Positions 1-10,435 are shown, counted from the first letter of the stretch. The stretch is 64,000 bases of DNA from Paguma larvata (GCA_030068075.1 CM057839.1:53720960-53784959), one strand, 5' to 3'. Notes: generated by a model not told the origin, from the letters alone. Numbers and translations are program-made.

Positions 1-465
1 CTAGTAGAATCACATAGTAAAGATGCGGACTGGTGAACTCAGGATCTGAATAAGAGCCACACAATTGGGTGAGGTCCCGTCCTGATGTTTAACACCTTGA
101 TATTGTTAAGCAAATTGTGATCTATTTTCTCTTGTGGATATGTGAGATTTTTCACAATCTTCCTGTGAAATAGGTCGGCAGTATAGGTGGGTCTCAATTT
201 ATAAACAGAAAAAAGAAAAAAAAGAGCAAGTCAAACGGCTTGCCCAAGAACATGACACATTCACAGGCCAACCACAGTCTACACATCACGAATAGCGAGT
301 CCTTAAATCTAGGACCTGTTCACGGCTAAACCATAGTTTCAAGTGGAGTTCTGGAAACTATAACATACTCTGTTCCCCCATTATTGTTTGTGTTACAAAA
401 TTCCCTTTTTGAAAGTACTGTGTGGCATGTGTACTAAAGCATATTTTATGATTCAAATGACTTCG
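1..465. other. Unique sequence, no gene seen
   Basis: AT-rich single-copy-looking DNA. I see no splice-flanked open frame, RNA gene or recognisable repeat here. An A-rich stretch lies near 210-225. Confidence 0.5.
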
Positions 466-469
466 TTCT

Positions 470-1099
470 TCCTCAGTATTTCCTTCAACATCCATACCAC
501 CTTCCTGCCTCAGTTGCCACTGCTCTCCATTCAGCTTTGCCAGCTCCTTCCTTCTCTTCCAGACCTCTACACGTTGGAGATATTCTCTCCCTTGCTGATT
601 TCATTCTGCCCCATGACTTCACATATCACCTGGATACCCAGAACTCCAGCCCTTATCCCCTTTCCGGGCTCCAGACTCATACCCGACTCCTACCCAGGTA
701 GCTCCACATCGATGGCTGGTAGGTGGTTCAAGTGTAACCAGTTTAAAAGAGGACTCTTGGTTCCACAGCCACCTCACCCCACAGTTGCAAGCCAACTCTC
801 CCCCAGCCCACACCATAGTGACACGCAACACCACTATTCACCCACGTGGTATAAACCCGAAGGTCTTCTTTCTCCTCACATCCAGTCTGGCACCAAACGA
901 CGGTTCTACCTTCAACATAAATTGCAGTTGTCATCTCTACCACCACCTCTATCTCTACCATCACCTTCCAATTGGCCTTCCAGCTGGTTCTTTCATAGTC
1001 TCAGGGTCTTCATTTTAACAGTCTTTTCCCCACACAGCAGCCAGAGTGACCTAATGCTTAAATCACATCATGTTGTCTCCCTACTCAAAAGCCTCTACT
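470..1099 (+). mobile_element. L2 LINE fragment, ORF2 3' part (first piece)
   Basis: The stretch near 1035-1097, which reads CACACAGCAGCCAGAGTGA followed by a TCACATCATGTTGTCTCCCT-like segment, matches the end of L2 reverse-transcriptase coding sequence as I know it. Upstream the pyrimidine-rich, Thr/Ser/Pro-coding composition is the usual look of decayed L2. The long open frame over 388-1140 comes from this fossil, not from a host gene. The copy is interrupted at 1100 by a SINE and continues after it. Confidence 0.75.
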
Positions 1100-1209
1100 G
1101 GCACCTGGTTGGCTCAATTGGTAGAGCTTGTGACTCTTGACCTCAAGGTGGTGAGTTCAAGCCCCATGCTGGGCATAGAGATTACTTTAAAAATAAAACA
1201 AAAAACATC
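1100..1209 (+). mobile_element. Short CAN SINE (tRNA-Lys type) inserted in L2
   Basis: The head begins GGCACCTGGTTGGCTCAATT and carries a B-box-like GAGTTCAAGCCCC, followed by GATTACTTTAAAAATAAAA, the 3' end of the older short carnivore SINE. The flanks AAAAGCCTCTACT (1087-1099) and AAAAGCCACTACT (1210-1222) are a 13-bp target-site duplication with one mismatch. The insertion splits the surrounding L2. Confidence 0.93.
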
Positions 1210-1320
1210 AAAAGCCACTACTGACTTCCCACTGCCTTTGACTCGACTGTGGCCTCTCCAACCCTGAGAGAGGCCCCTATCTTCCCTGTCAAACTCAACT
1301 ACTAAATTGCTGCCTTACTC
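1210..1320 (+). mobile_element. L2 LINE fragment (middle piece)
   Basis: This pyrimidine-rich sequence continues the L2 interrupted by the SINE. Identity is weak and is inferred mainly from its position between two clearer L2 pieces. Confidence 0.45.
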
Positions 1321-1349
1321 CAGTTACTTTTCTCCTGTTTTTCTTCTAA

Positions 1350-1780
1350 CATGTGAGTTCTCAACTTTTTCTGTGCTATGAATCCCTTTGGCAGTCTGAT
1401 AAAGGCTACGGATCGCCTTTCAGAAGCAAGTTTTTAAATGCAGTAAGTAAATAACGTGAGATTACAAAGGATACAACTGCATGGAAATATGATTACCAAG
1501 ATATTAAAAATCAAATTGGTGATACAGTAATAGATGTGCGTCTTCATCAACAAGCTAAATAACAGGAGCTAGCAGCTCTAACAACTATTATAATTTTGAA
1601 GTCGTGATGAGCATGAATGACATTTGCAGATACCTGCAACAAGTATAATGCAGTATGAAAGTGTCGGTGGTTTCTTTCGGTGACAGAGTTGAAGATGCTG
1701 CTAATACACTGTGGTTTGTTTGCCCATATTCATTGGTGGAGGAAATGCTAAATTTCAGGTAAAGTTAGCAAAAAAGAGAT
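1350..1780. repeat. Old interspersed repeat of unfixed family inside L2
   Basis: The stretch around 1355-1500 (CTCAACTTTTTCTGTGCTAT, then CCTTTGGCAGTCTG and GATTACAAAGG) has the look of a widespread ancient mammalian repeat. I cannot name its family with confidence. It separates two parts of an L2 copy, so it probably inserted into the L2. Confidence 0.4.
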
Positions 1781-1789
1781 GTGATTTTT

Positions 1790-2235
1790 CTTTTCCATTC
1801 TACTCCAGGAACCACTGCTTCTACCCACAGACACCAAGTTAGTAACTCTTCCTTAACACACCAAGCTCATTCCCACCTCTGGACCTGTGTACCTGCTATC
1901 CTCTCTCCTGGAATGTTCTCCCCCCAGTTCTGTGCAGAACTCCCTCTCACCTCATTCAAGTGTCTGTCCAAAGGCTGCTTTCTCAGAGAGTCCTACCCTC
2001 ACCCCTCTACCTGAAACAGTTAACTTCCCCATCACTCTCCTTCTTCTGCTTCATCTCCCAACCTAACTTACCACCTTCAAAGTCATGTTGCTTCTGTGTT
2101 AGTTTTTCTGTTTACTGGCTTCCTGAAGGTACAGCTCCATTCCCCATCCTTGTCTCCAAGGTCTCCTGGTATCTAGAATGTGCCAAAAGAAAGTATGTAG
2201 CAAATATCTGTGGGTTGAAAGAATTACTGTAAAGG
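1790..2235 (+). mobile_element. L2 LINE 3' end (last piece)
   Basis: The order of L2 3' landmarks is preserved: CACACCAAGCTCATTCCCAC, a CTCCTGGAATGTTCTCCCCC-like segment, CTCACCTCATTCAAGTGTCT, then AGAGAGTCCTACCCTC. Near 2170-2220 come the equivalents of the L2 terminal TAGAATGTGCC and GTTGAAAGAAT motifs. Together with 470-1099 this reconstructs one L2 copy about 1.1 kb long without its insertions. Confidence 0.85.
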
Positions 2236-2750
2236 AAGGAACATGATCTAGACTTTTGGACACATGAGAGGAAGAGATGTTTTGTTCCAAATTCCAATCA
2301 AAAGGGACAGGCTTTCACATTTTTTTCCAAAAATGGGATTTCCAATAGAGGAACTATATTCCATGTTTTATAGTCATATAAATATGGTTCATGACACAGC
2401 TTGGTCATGTGCCTGATTCCCTCCCAGAGGATTAGCTGATAGACCACCAGAAGCTGGCAAACATTTATCACCCTGGGCAATAGCTTGGTTTGACTACTTC
2501 AATCAAAGTGTAACAGATTACTCATAATAATAGCTATTTTATTTTAAACTTGCTCTGACCATTTTGAATTTGGCTGACCTTGAAAAGGGAATTTCATTGA
2601 GTTGGCATTATACTTCACTCAAAAGAAAATAACATTATAGGGCAAACATAATGGTTTATCACATTATATGGAGGCAACTTAATTCTTTATTGCCAGGAGA
2701 AGTTTAATATTGAAACTTTAGGGGACTTCCTGGGAATAACTCACTAGCCA
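2236..2750. other. Unique AT-rich sequence, nothing recognised
   Basis: No splice-flanked open frame or known repeat is visible between the L2 end and the following L1 fragment. Confidence 0.45.
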
Positions 2751-2754
2751 TTAA

Positions 2755-3225
2755 ACATATGAGTCTGGATACTACTCAGCCATTAAAAAAAAATGAGGTC
2801 TTGCCATTTGCAACAACATGGATGGATCTAGGGGTTATTACGCTAACAGAAATAAGTCAGACAGTGGAAGGCAAATATTATATGATTCCACTTACATGTG
2901 AAATCTAAAAGATGAAACAAATGATCAAACAAAAATAGACCCTTAAATACAGAGAACAAACTGCTGGTTGCCACGGGGAGAGGGGATGAGAGAAATAAAG
3001 GGGATTAAGAGGTACAAACTTCTAGTTATAAATTAAGTAAGTCATAGAAATGAAAAGTACAGTAGAGGGAGAATAGTCAATAACATTGTAATAACGTTGC
3101 CGGGTGAGAGATGATGTCCACACTTACACGTTGAGCATTATGTAATGCACAGAATTGTCCAATTCTGCACCTGAAAGTAATACGGCATGGCATGTTGACT
3201 CTACTTCAATAATAAAAATGTAAAA
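2755..3225 (+). mobile_element. L1 LINE 3' end (mammalian L1MA/carnivore type)
   Basis: It opens with the L1 signature for the end of ORF2 and the 3' UTR: TACTACTCAGCCATTAAAAA, GCCATTTGCAACAACATGGA, AGAAATAAGTCAGACAG and GTGAAATCTAAAAGATGAAA. It ends with TGTTGACTCTACTTCAATAA and TAAAAATGTAAA, the usual L1 terminus. Divergence is moderate. It is 5'-truncated and cannot be active. Confidence 0.93.
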
Positions 3226-4570
3226 AGCTAAAGTGAGGTTCTTGGAAACAAACAAGATATGGGTCTTGAACCCAGGGAAGTAGACACAGCTTGAGAGATT
3301 AACAGATATGGCTCCTGCGCACGCGACGCCAGCGCAGTGGCTGTGGGTGGGATTTCCCAGGTAGAGCATGTGGAATATGAGAAGGAACCAAACTCCACTC
3401 CTAAGGAACCCATGGAAGAGGAAAAAAAGCCAGGAAGAAAAACCTGGAATCAGAAAGACCAAGTTGTTCAAGTATCTACTTGTTCAAGTATAAATTGACT
3501 TATTAATTGCCTAAGGTATGTAATTCCTGACCAGCACTTGAAGATAAGGAAGAATAAAGAGGGAAAGGTAATACTTGTCCTATGACCTTTATAAAAAAGA
3601 GAATAAGATATAGCACAGAAGTAACAAACAACATCTGAAAAATGCTAATCATTTCTCATTTGCAATTATCTTACAAAAGCAAACACCTAAATGGAAGAGT
3701 TGGCAAAATGTAGAGCTTGATAAAGAAATCCAGAGAAAAATACTAGGGCAAACCTCAAGTGAATACAGGAATAACTCTGAGCGCTAAAAAGGAAAGTTAA
3801 AAAAAAAAAAAGAAAAAAAAACCTTATTAAATGCCAACAGTGGCTGTGTCCCTGCTGTACCAAGAAATTGTTGGTGTTCCCAGAGTATCTGTGTTAAGTA
3901 ATTGAAACAAAATGGTTTTTATTCAATCAAATGCATTTTGAACACAAAATTGAAAGCAAAGTAAAGCAAAAATAATTCAATCCTGAAACAAACTGACCTA
4001 CATATCAGAGGAACATGTAGTAGCGAAACACAGAACAGGGAAAATCATTTAATTGCAAGTGTTTAAACTAGTAATCATTGGCAAATGAATGGCTAATATT
4101 TCTAAATGGCAAAGAGTACACATCTCGGGTGCATAATGCTTGCTCTTGATGAGAATGAACTCGTGGGTAAAAATTGTCAAACTTTTCTTTTAAGCAAAAC
4201 ACTTCGATTTAGTGGAAACTTTTAATCTATAAAACAGTTGACTCTGGTTGATGGGGGGGGTGGCGGAGGGGGAACCCATAGCCCTGCCCACCAAGCACCC
4301 CCTTGCCTTGAGCACTCAATCATCTTCCCCAACCTTGCTCTAGGCAGCCCCTGAAGAACTTCTGGAAACCCAGGGTTCTGTGCAGCACTATTTGAAAACT
4401 GCTAGATTCAAGAAGAAAGACACAGTGAGTGTGACACCCCACCGTGACACCCCAAGCACTTTAATTCATTCCTAACATCTCCTTAGTGACTTAATCCAAC
4501 ATAAATTTATCCACTTGTTAAATGGAAGTGCCTTGAGCATCAGGAAAAAAAAAAGTGAGCTTGAAACCAG
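3226..4570. other. Unique sequence with A-rich and G-rich runs
   Basis: No gene or named repeat was recognised. A GCGCACGCGACGCCAGCGC stretch near 3318-3336 is CpG-dense for this region. An A-rich tract runs 3799-3822, and a run of eight G at 4253-4260 leads into a G-rich segment. Confidence 0.45.
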
Positions 4571-4576
4571 TTTCTT

Positions 4577-4783
4577 TTTTTTTTTTTTTTAGGTTTATTT
4601 ATTTTGAGAGAGAAAGAGGCAGGGGAGCTTGAACAGGGGAGGAGCAGAGAGGGAGAGAGGGAGAGAGAGAATCCAAAGCAGGCTCTGTGCTCAGGGCTTA
4701 ATCCCATGAACCCTGAGATCATGACCTGAGCCAAAATCAAGATTCAGACCCTCAACCAACTGAGCCACCCAGGTGCCCCAGGG
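4577..4783 (-). mobile_element. SINEC_Fc-type felid SINE
   Basis: On the minus strand it has the full order: tRNA-like head (GGGCACCTGGGTGGCTCAG), CT-rich middle and an A-rich tail seen as a T run at 4577-4590. Flanks CCAGTTTCTT (4567-4576) and CCAGATTCTT (4784-4793) are a probable 10-bp target-site duplication. Confidence 0.95.
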
Positions 4784-4812
4784 CCAGATTCTTCATCTCC
4801 ACCCATAGCTGC

Positions 4813-4830
4813 CACACACACACACACACA
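4813..4830. repeat. (CA)n microsatellite, about 9 units
   Basis: An uninterrupted CA dinucleotide run in otherwise unique DNA just downstream of the SINE. Confidence 0.95.
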
Positions 4831-5401
4831 TTCTAGGCTCTAGTGCTATCCGAGCAATAGTTGCAGGACCGGCCCCAGCAGGGTGGTGGGGAGGGCATGA
4901 GGAGGAGCAGTGGATTTGGTGGGCATTTTTCTCCTCATTTTCCAGAAGAGCCAGGGTAGGAGGCAAAGAAGGCTTAAGCTTCAGGGTTCTCCACCTGCAT
5001 GGAACCCTCATGATGGCAGTTAACGAGTGTCACCAACCCAAAGAGTGTTGAAGAGGAGTTACTGTGCCCACTTGAGCTACCCTGAAAGCTCAGATAGGAA
5101 AGAAATTTGATAGAAGTTCTCGCAGTCCCAAAAGTTTACATGACATGACCAATAACATGCTGCAAAGCCAAAAGAAACTTTTCTCTTAGTAATAAAATAC
5201 AATTAACATCACCCATGCTAAGGGAAAGACAATTTTAGGTATTATCACTATAAAAAATGGGACTACAAAATCATGGTAAAATAAAGAAGCAATTAATAAG
5301 TATCCAGGAAAAAAAAAAAAGTAGTGACAAAGAATTAGAGAGGTATACCAGGCAGTTAAACAACAAAACGTATTATATTTTTCTCGGTTTTATTACTGGT
5401 C
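4831..5401. other. Unique sequence, nothing recognised
   Basis: Mixed-composition DNA without splice-flanked open frames or known repeats. Short A runs occur near 5310-5320. Confidence 0.4.
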
Positions 5402-5409
5402 AGCTTTTT

Positions 5410-5612
5410 GTTCTTTTTTTCCCTTCCTCCCTTCCTTCCTTCCTTCCTTCCTTCCTTCCTTCCTTCCTTCCTTCCTTCCTTCCTTCCTTCCTTCCTTTCT
5501 TTCTTTCAGTAGACTTTATGCCCAGTGCGGAGACCAGTGCTGGGCTTGAACTCACAACCCTGAGCTCAAGACCCGAGCTGAGATCAAGAGTCTGGTGCTT
5601 AACCAACTGGCT
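5410..5612 (-). mobile_element. Short CAN SINE with expanded (TTCC)n tail
   Basis: The body (about 5508-5612) is the older short carnivore SINE on the minus strand: AAGCACCAGACTCTTGATCT and GAGTTCAAGCCCAGC read in reverse. The flanks AGCTTTTT at 5402-5409 and 5613-5620 look like the target-site duplication. If so, the adjoining (TTCC)n array lies inside the insertion and grew from the SINE's A-rich or CT-rich tail. The head has decayed (CTGGCTAGC instead of a GAGCCACCCAGG-like end). Confidence 0.85.
5423..5507. repeat. (TTCC)n / (TTTC)n microsatellite
   Basis: About 18 uninterrupted CTTC units run to about 5496 and then change to TTTC units. It lies in the tail position of the adjoining minus-strand SINE. 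It is likely to vary in length between individuals. Confidence 0.97.
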
Positions 5613-5720
5613 AGCTTTTTAAACTTTAAAATTTGTTGCGATTTCCTTACTCATTCTAAACCAAGATTCATTCTTGTACTGACTTTGTATTTGGTATGTT
5701 GTATTTTTTTTTAATTAAAG

Positions 5721-5834
5721 ATGGTGCCCAAAATTATACCAGGTTTAGGCCCCACGAAGCCTGGATCCTTCCGTGTCTACCGGCAGAGCAGATGGGGGAA
5801 AGCTACCGTGGATGGAAGAATTGAGGAACAGAAA
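5721..5834 (+). CDS. Candidate internal coding exon, product unknown
   Basis: What is seen: a T-rich tract ending TTAATTAAAG, then 114 nt open in one frame (38 codons, beginning MVPKIIPGLGPTKPG and ending DGRIEEQK), then a good donor AAA|GTAAGA. Both ends fall on codon boundaries (phase 0-0). The stretch is GC-richer and keeps several CpGs compared with its AT-rich flanks, as coding exons often do. The peptide is basic, with a Pro/Gly-rich start. An in-frame stop lies just upstream of the acceptor, so the frame is limited by the splice site. I do not recognise the protein. A 38-codon open frame can arise by chance. An alternative is a non-coding RNA exon or no exon at all. Confidence 0.3.
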
Positions 5835-6650
5835 GTAAGAGTCTTATTTTAGACCACATTCACAGCAAAGGTCAGATCACACCGCCTCCCCTCAAGCCAA
5901 CTGGATCCTTTAATAATATCACTACATAGTTCGAAGGAGAAAACTACTAGTATAGTAGGGCTCCCCTCTTGCATGTAAGCTGGAGTTCAGTTATGGACCT
6001 AAATCCTAAACCGCTGGGAGAGGCCTAGGAGACATTTATTTGCACAAAGAACAGAGAGAGGAGCCTTCTGGGAAAGAGCTCATTCTAAGGGGAGCAGGAA
6101 CCTCACTTGGGCAGGTTGACCAGTGGCAAGTCTTTGTCATTACAGTTCTCAGTAGAGTGTTACCTGCTTTTGTTTCATGGACACACATCTGCTCTTAGTC
6201 ACTTGTCACTCACACAAGACTTATGGGTGAGTCCTTCACAGAAAAGATCGGAGCCTCAAGCAAGCAGCTTCACTAAGGCCTCTGCATAACCATTAGGAAA
6301 CCTTTTCTAAGAGGAGGTGGGGCCAGAGTCAGGGCAACTCAAGCATTTTGGGAACTCCACTGCTTCCCAGTGCTGTGGCATGGGACAGCAGTGCCCACAG
6401 TTGCCTGGCAGGAAAGAGTGGCCCGGTGGACCCAACAGAGTATATAAGCATATGGAGACTTGCAGAAAACGAGGGAGACACATTGCAGAGGATTGAGGAT
6501 GTCTTGGCTGAGCTGGGGGGCATGAACTAGTGAAATCTGGTTCATTCCTAACAATGTAGTTCAGCTTCAGGAAGGCGAGGCATGGGGAAAACCGGCTTAT
6601 GTTTGTAAGGATGGAGTGGGGACAGGGGCAGGCTTGAGGTTCTCAGGGGT
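5835..6650. other. Unique sequence, nothing recognised
   Basis: Non-repetitive DNA following the exon candidate. Open frames on both strands around 6330-6550 overlap each other and lack splice context, so I treat them as chance. Confidence 0.4.
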
Positions 6651-6654
6651 AACA

Positions 6655-6815
6655 TAGTCAAAGGGACCTGGGTGTTACCTTCGCAGACTTGCTGTGTGAC
6701 TTCACACCTCTGCTTCCTCATGCGCAGAAGCTTGGTGCCAGCATCAGACAGATGATCTCGAAGCTGTCTACTAGCTCTAAAATTCTCCAGTTCTAACTGC
6801 AAATCTTTATGGGTC
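6655..6815 (+). mobile_element. MIR-family SINE fossil
   Basis: GACCTGGGTGTTACC, GCTGTGTGACTTCACACCTC, TGCTTCCTCAT and a GATGATCTCGAAGCTGTCTA to CTCTAAAATTCT end match the core and the 3' end of a MIR3-like element. It is heavily diverged. Confidence 0.7.
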
Positions 6816-8530
6816 TTCCAGGGTAACATCACGCAATTACAACAGATTCTTTTTAGAAAAGAGGGCATGAAACAAGGCAAGAACAAAGTGCTCCCAGAAC
6901 AGCTGCCTCCTGGAAGTTTTTGTTACTTTGAATAATGAGCAAATAAATGTCATCGAACGGGGAAGCCAAACGATCTGTCACAGGTCCACACACCCATGCA
7001 TCACACTGGGTATCTATCAATATCATAAGGATCCAATTCTCTTTCATCTGGGCTTACCGTTCATTACAGGGTCTGAAAGTGTTGAGAAGCATCTCCCTGT
7101 GACCAGTGGAAGATGTGATCTGTGAGGCAGGGATACATACGTGACCGTGCAAACGCAGTAAAACAAACTTCTGTGCGCCTAAACTGCTGGTTTCCGAAGA
7201 CAAAGATGATCCTGACTTGTAGCTTATCAGTTATGCTGAGAGAGAGGGCTATTTTATCTGACCATATTGAATTATGGATATTTATAAGATTATAAAGAGC
7301 TGAGCATGGGTGCTCTTTGAATGATATAGAGAGATGTCTTTTAGTGAGGGGTTCTTCTGTAGTTGCTTTCTGAGAGATCCTGGATTCTCATTTTAACAAA
7401 CTAGGAAATAGCTTCAAGGGATCCTGGTGTGAAATGTGTAAAACAGAGGACCTGACAGAAGAATCTGGCCTCAGATCTGGCTATCGAAGTCTTGAACTAA
7501 TGTTCTCTTTATTCTATGGGAGAGATTATATGCAAATTGGCTCAGTCATGCAAATAGCTGGGCTCCCACAGGCCTAGAGAAAGGGACTTTTGGAATAAGG
7601 CTGAGACCTGGAAAACACCTATCAATTTCTAGATGAACAAATGACACCCAAAGAAAACAAGAGACTTCTCGGGTGCTGCGGGTGTCAGAGGCACAAATGC
7701 AACCCGGGATCTGGGGCCCCAGAGGAGGTGAAATTCAAAGAAAAGTGTTTCTGCCAAGACTGCTGAGCAGGGCGGTGGGGGAAGGTGGCTGTGGGCACCG
7801 TGATCACAGAATGTTGTGTCAGTGGCTCCCTTAGAGTTGTGCTGTGTCACCTACACAGTCGCCCTGCTCTGTTCCTCTTGTCCCTAACTCAAAATCATTT
7901 CTTTCCAAGGCCCACGACTGGCAGTCCCAAGAGAAGGAAGGGCGGAGGCACTGGGGTAGGCCTCTGCCCAGCCCATCGCCTTTTCCTCTCCTAGGAATGC
8001 ATTTTTTTTAAGTTGCTGACAAAGTGGAGTTGATGGCTTTCCCAGATGCCCTGCAATCAGACAAGGCTACAAGCACCCAGAAAGCCCAAAAGAATTCTAA
8101 TGCACGTTGGAAAGGTTAAAAATGACAACAGGAAATTTGGGAATTGTGAGGAAAATTGAAACTCCTTAAACTGTTTAGGAAGAGGCTACAGGCTGGGATT
8201 CTCTTGCTTCTCTGCTACACGTAGCTATTGCTAAGGAGAATATGGACCAAAATGTGGCTATGCCTCTTTCAAGATGGCGATCTTCAGAAAGTAATGGCTC
8301 AGGTGGAGGACACAGAGGAACAGCCAAAAGAGCACTCAAAGAAGACAAACAAGTCAGGTTCCTATAGAAAAGTATTCAGTAAACCAGGCTTTCCTTGAGT
8401 ACACCCATTTACTTCAGTGACTTCTATTGAAGTTACTCAAAGATAGGGCACAAAATGGCCCTAAGAGAATATATCCCAATCCAGGTCCATGGCAGGGAAA
8501 CCATAAGCTTGGTGTAGATATAAAGAGACC
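6816..8530. other. Repeat-poor unique sequence with octamer pair
   Basis: No gene or repeat was recognised over about 1.7 kb. GC rises around 7630-7990 (the GGGTGCTGCGGGTGTCAG area), with overlapping chance open frames on both strands. The two octamer motifs at 7530-7555 are listed separately. Confidence 0.45.
7530..7555 (+). promoter_or_regulatory. Two ATGCAAAT octamer motifs flanking a TCAGTCA site
   Basis: Perfect POU/octamer motifs at 7530-7537 and 7548-7555 lie in the same orientation, 18 bp start to start. A CTCAGTCA (near AP-1) sequence sits between them. The DNA around them is not a recognised repeat. ATGCAAAT is the established Oct-family binding site. Function here is inferred only from the pairing. 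Confidence 0.3.
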
Positions 8531-8533
8531 TAC

Positions 8534-8615
8534 CTTGAGCTTCTGTACTACTTCCTGCCCACGTGTTCTTCCTGCTGATGCACAGGGTTTACACACATAG
8601 GCCCCTGCTGTTCGT
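8534..8615 (-). CDS. Candidate minus-strand internal exon, product unknown
   Basis: On the minus strand an acceptor GAGATTTTCCAG is followed by 82 nt. After one leading base it is open for 27 codons (beginning RTAGAYVCKPC and ending EVVQKLK). A strong donor CTCAAG|GTAGGT follows. The two cysteines in a CxxC-like spacing (CKPC) are notable, but a single pair proves nothing. The polypyrimidine tract is short. The open frame extends upstream of the acceptor, so the splice site is not required to explain it. I do not recognise the protein. Chance remains the simplest explanation. Confidence 0.18.
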
Positions 8616-8731
8616 CTGGAAAATCTCACCTCTACAGCCCTTTCCCCCAATCTATCTTCTATTTTCCCTTCTGTGCAATGCTATGTCCAAGGGGGAATCG
8701 ATACCAAAAACTCAGTAAAATTAATATTTAG

Positions 8732-8900
8732 ACCATTGAGTCTCAACCCTGGCTGCACATTGGAATCATCTGGGGAGTCTCGAAAAAATGCCCCTGCTTG
8801 GCTCCCACTCGACACCAGATAAACCAGCAGCTCAGGCTGGAACCAGAGCACTGGCAGGTGTTAAAAGCTGGTGCAGGTCAAGACATCCTCCAACTATGAG
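8732..8900 (+). mobile_element. MER5A-like hAT (Charlie) MITE
   Basis: GAGTCTCAACCCTGGCTGCA, CATTGGAATCATCTGGGGAG and AACCAGCAGCTCAGGCTGG follow the order of a MER5A element, a non-autonomous hAT-Charlie transposon. It is moderately diverged. Confidence 0.8.
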
Positions 8901-8907
8901 AGTTATA

Positions 8908-9140
8908 GCAGTGATTCTCAAACTTTATTCAAATCCGAAGCTCTTTTCTTTGAATTTCAACTCGGTCTATATTTTGGGGAGGTTTGAAAAAAAAAGCCCA
9001 ATGCCCAAACTGCACCCTGGATCAATTAAACCAGAATTCCTGGGGGTGGAGGAGGGGTGGGGATGGGAACCAGACATCAGTATTTTTGAAGATTTCTTCG
9101 GTGGTTCCAAAGTTTAGCCTAATCTGAGAAGCACTGAGTT
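8908..9140. mobile_element. MER5-related hAT MITE with inverted ends
   Basis: It starts AGCAGTGATTCTCAAACTTT and ends TCTGAGAAGCACTGAG, which is roughly the reverse complement of the start. The interior has CCAGAATTCCTGGGGGTGG and GACATCAGTATTTTTGAA, as in MER5/Charlie-derived elements. It directly follows another MER5-like copy. Confidence 0.6.
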
Positions 9141-10435
9141 AAAAGACAAAAACCCAACCAGAACACCAGGACCTGTGCGGGGCATCTGAAAGAGAGAATG
9201 CTTTCAAGGCAGGGACAGGAAACCAGCAGAGTTTGGCTGCAGCCTAGTTGGAGGTATTAACAAATCTAAAGATAGAACGAGTGAACCAAGGGAGGAGGTC
9301 TGCATGGAAAGAAAGTGGGAGTGAGGGGGGACTGCTCGCCAAGGGGAGAGTGCCTGGGGGAACTGAAAGGAACATCCAGTGCTCTCTGTTTGGCAGGTCT
9401 ATCTCCCAAGAGGAAGTGAAGACATGAGCTTAAGAAAATGTGACACCCTTTGACGTTAAAACCATCCTTCTAATATCCCCTGCTCAGGTTGTGTACTCAA
9501 GCTGTGTTCTCATTACCATTTGTCTTCCTATTTAGTTTCCTACTGGGAGAGAACGTGTTAGTCAAGGTGACACAGGTGTCCACTCTGCCTAGAAGTTCTT
9601 ATTTCTCATCGCAAATTAATAAATTGTGAAATTTGGTTCATACAGCAGTCTCCTGAGAGCTTGACTGATGTGAATCTGTCTCTGAGAACTTGATCCACTT
9701 TAGCATGTTGACAAAGTCCAGTTGCGACATCCGCAAATCAAAGTGGCATCAGCTCAACATTCCTGGGATTTAGCGCAGAGTTTTTTATCATGATAGTCTC
9801 CACCAGGTTGGGAGAGCCTGGAAGACAGGGGTCAATGTTTTCTTTTTCCATGTATCACCGAGACCCAGCTTAGTGCTGGGATGTTAGAGGCAACGGTGAT
9901 AGTCTAGCTATCTACACCCATGTCAGTGGTCACTGCCCTTTTCACACAACGTGAGCTCTAGTGCTGCAGCAGAGTTCTGGAGGCCTCTGTGGGGCCAAGC
10001 GTGAATCTTGTAGGTACTTGGTCTTAGAGAATTCGAAGATGGTTGATAGGTCTGGGGCAGATAGGGACACTGGAAAGGCTCAGGGTAATGATAAGTATGG
10101 AAATATTTTGATATTTTAAAAACCAGTAGATCCAGCCATACTGGTACATAACAGCTAAATATCAGCTTTGTTTGTAGGCAACAAATATTTGTTGATTAAA
10201 TGAATACCTCTCATTAAAGCATTCTCCCTGTGGCTGGTGGTACCCCATTATCTGCCCTCTCCCAACAAGGCCAAAGACTTTCCTTCCCAGAGCTCCTTGA
10301 CATCAGACCCATGCAGAGTGTGACTAAGCATGGCCTTGGCTTTAGGTCACATAACCTTGGGAGCTGGTTGGGTCTGGTGGCTGGGACAAAAGGTGTGAGA
10401 AGAGACAGGAGTGTGGCCTCCTCACAGGATTAATA
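9141..10435. other. Unique sequence with possible L2 or MIR traces
   Basis: Mostly non-repetitive. The stretch around 9800-9890 (GAGAGCCTGGAAGACAGGGG then TAGTGCTGGGAT) resembles a very old L2 3' end. CAACAAATATTTGTTGATT at about 10179-10198 resembles an L2 or MIR terminus. Neither is clear enough to call. Confidence 0.35.

Noticed and set aside
388..1140. A 250-codon plus-strand open frame
   Set aside because: It lies over an L2 fossil and ends in a SINE. Composition is that of decayed L2, with no host domain or splice sites.
5400..5622. Poly-Ser/Phe/Leu and Lys/Glu/Gly/Arg repeat proteins
   Set aside because: These frames are translations of the (TTCC)n microsatellite.
9542..9598. Small exon after CATTTGTCTTCCTATTTAG
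   Set aside because: The frame stops after 18 codons and the internal donor (AAG|GTGACA) is poor.
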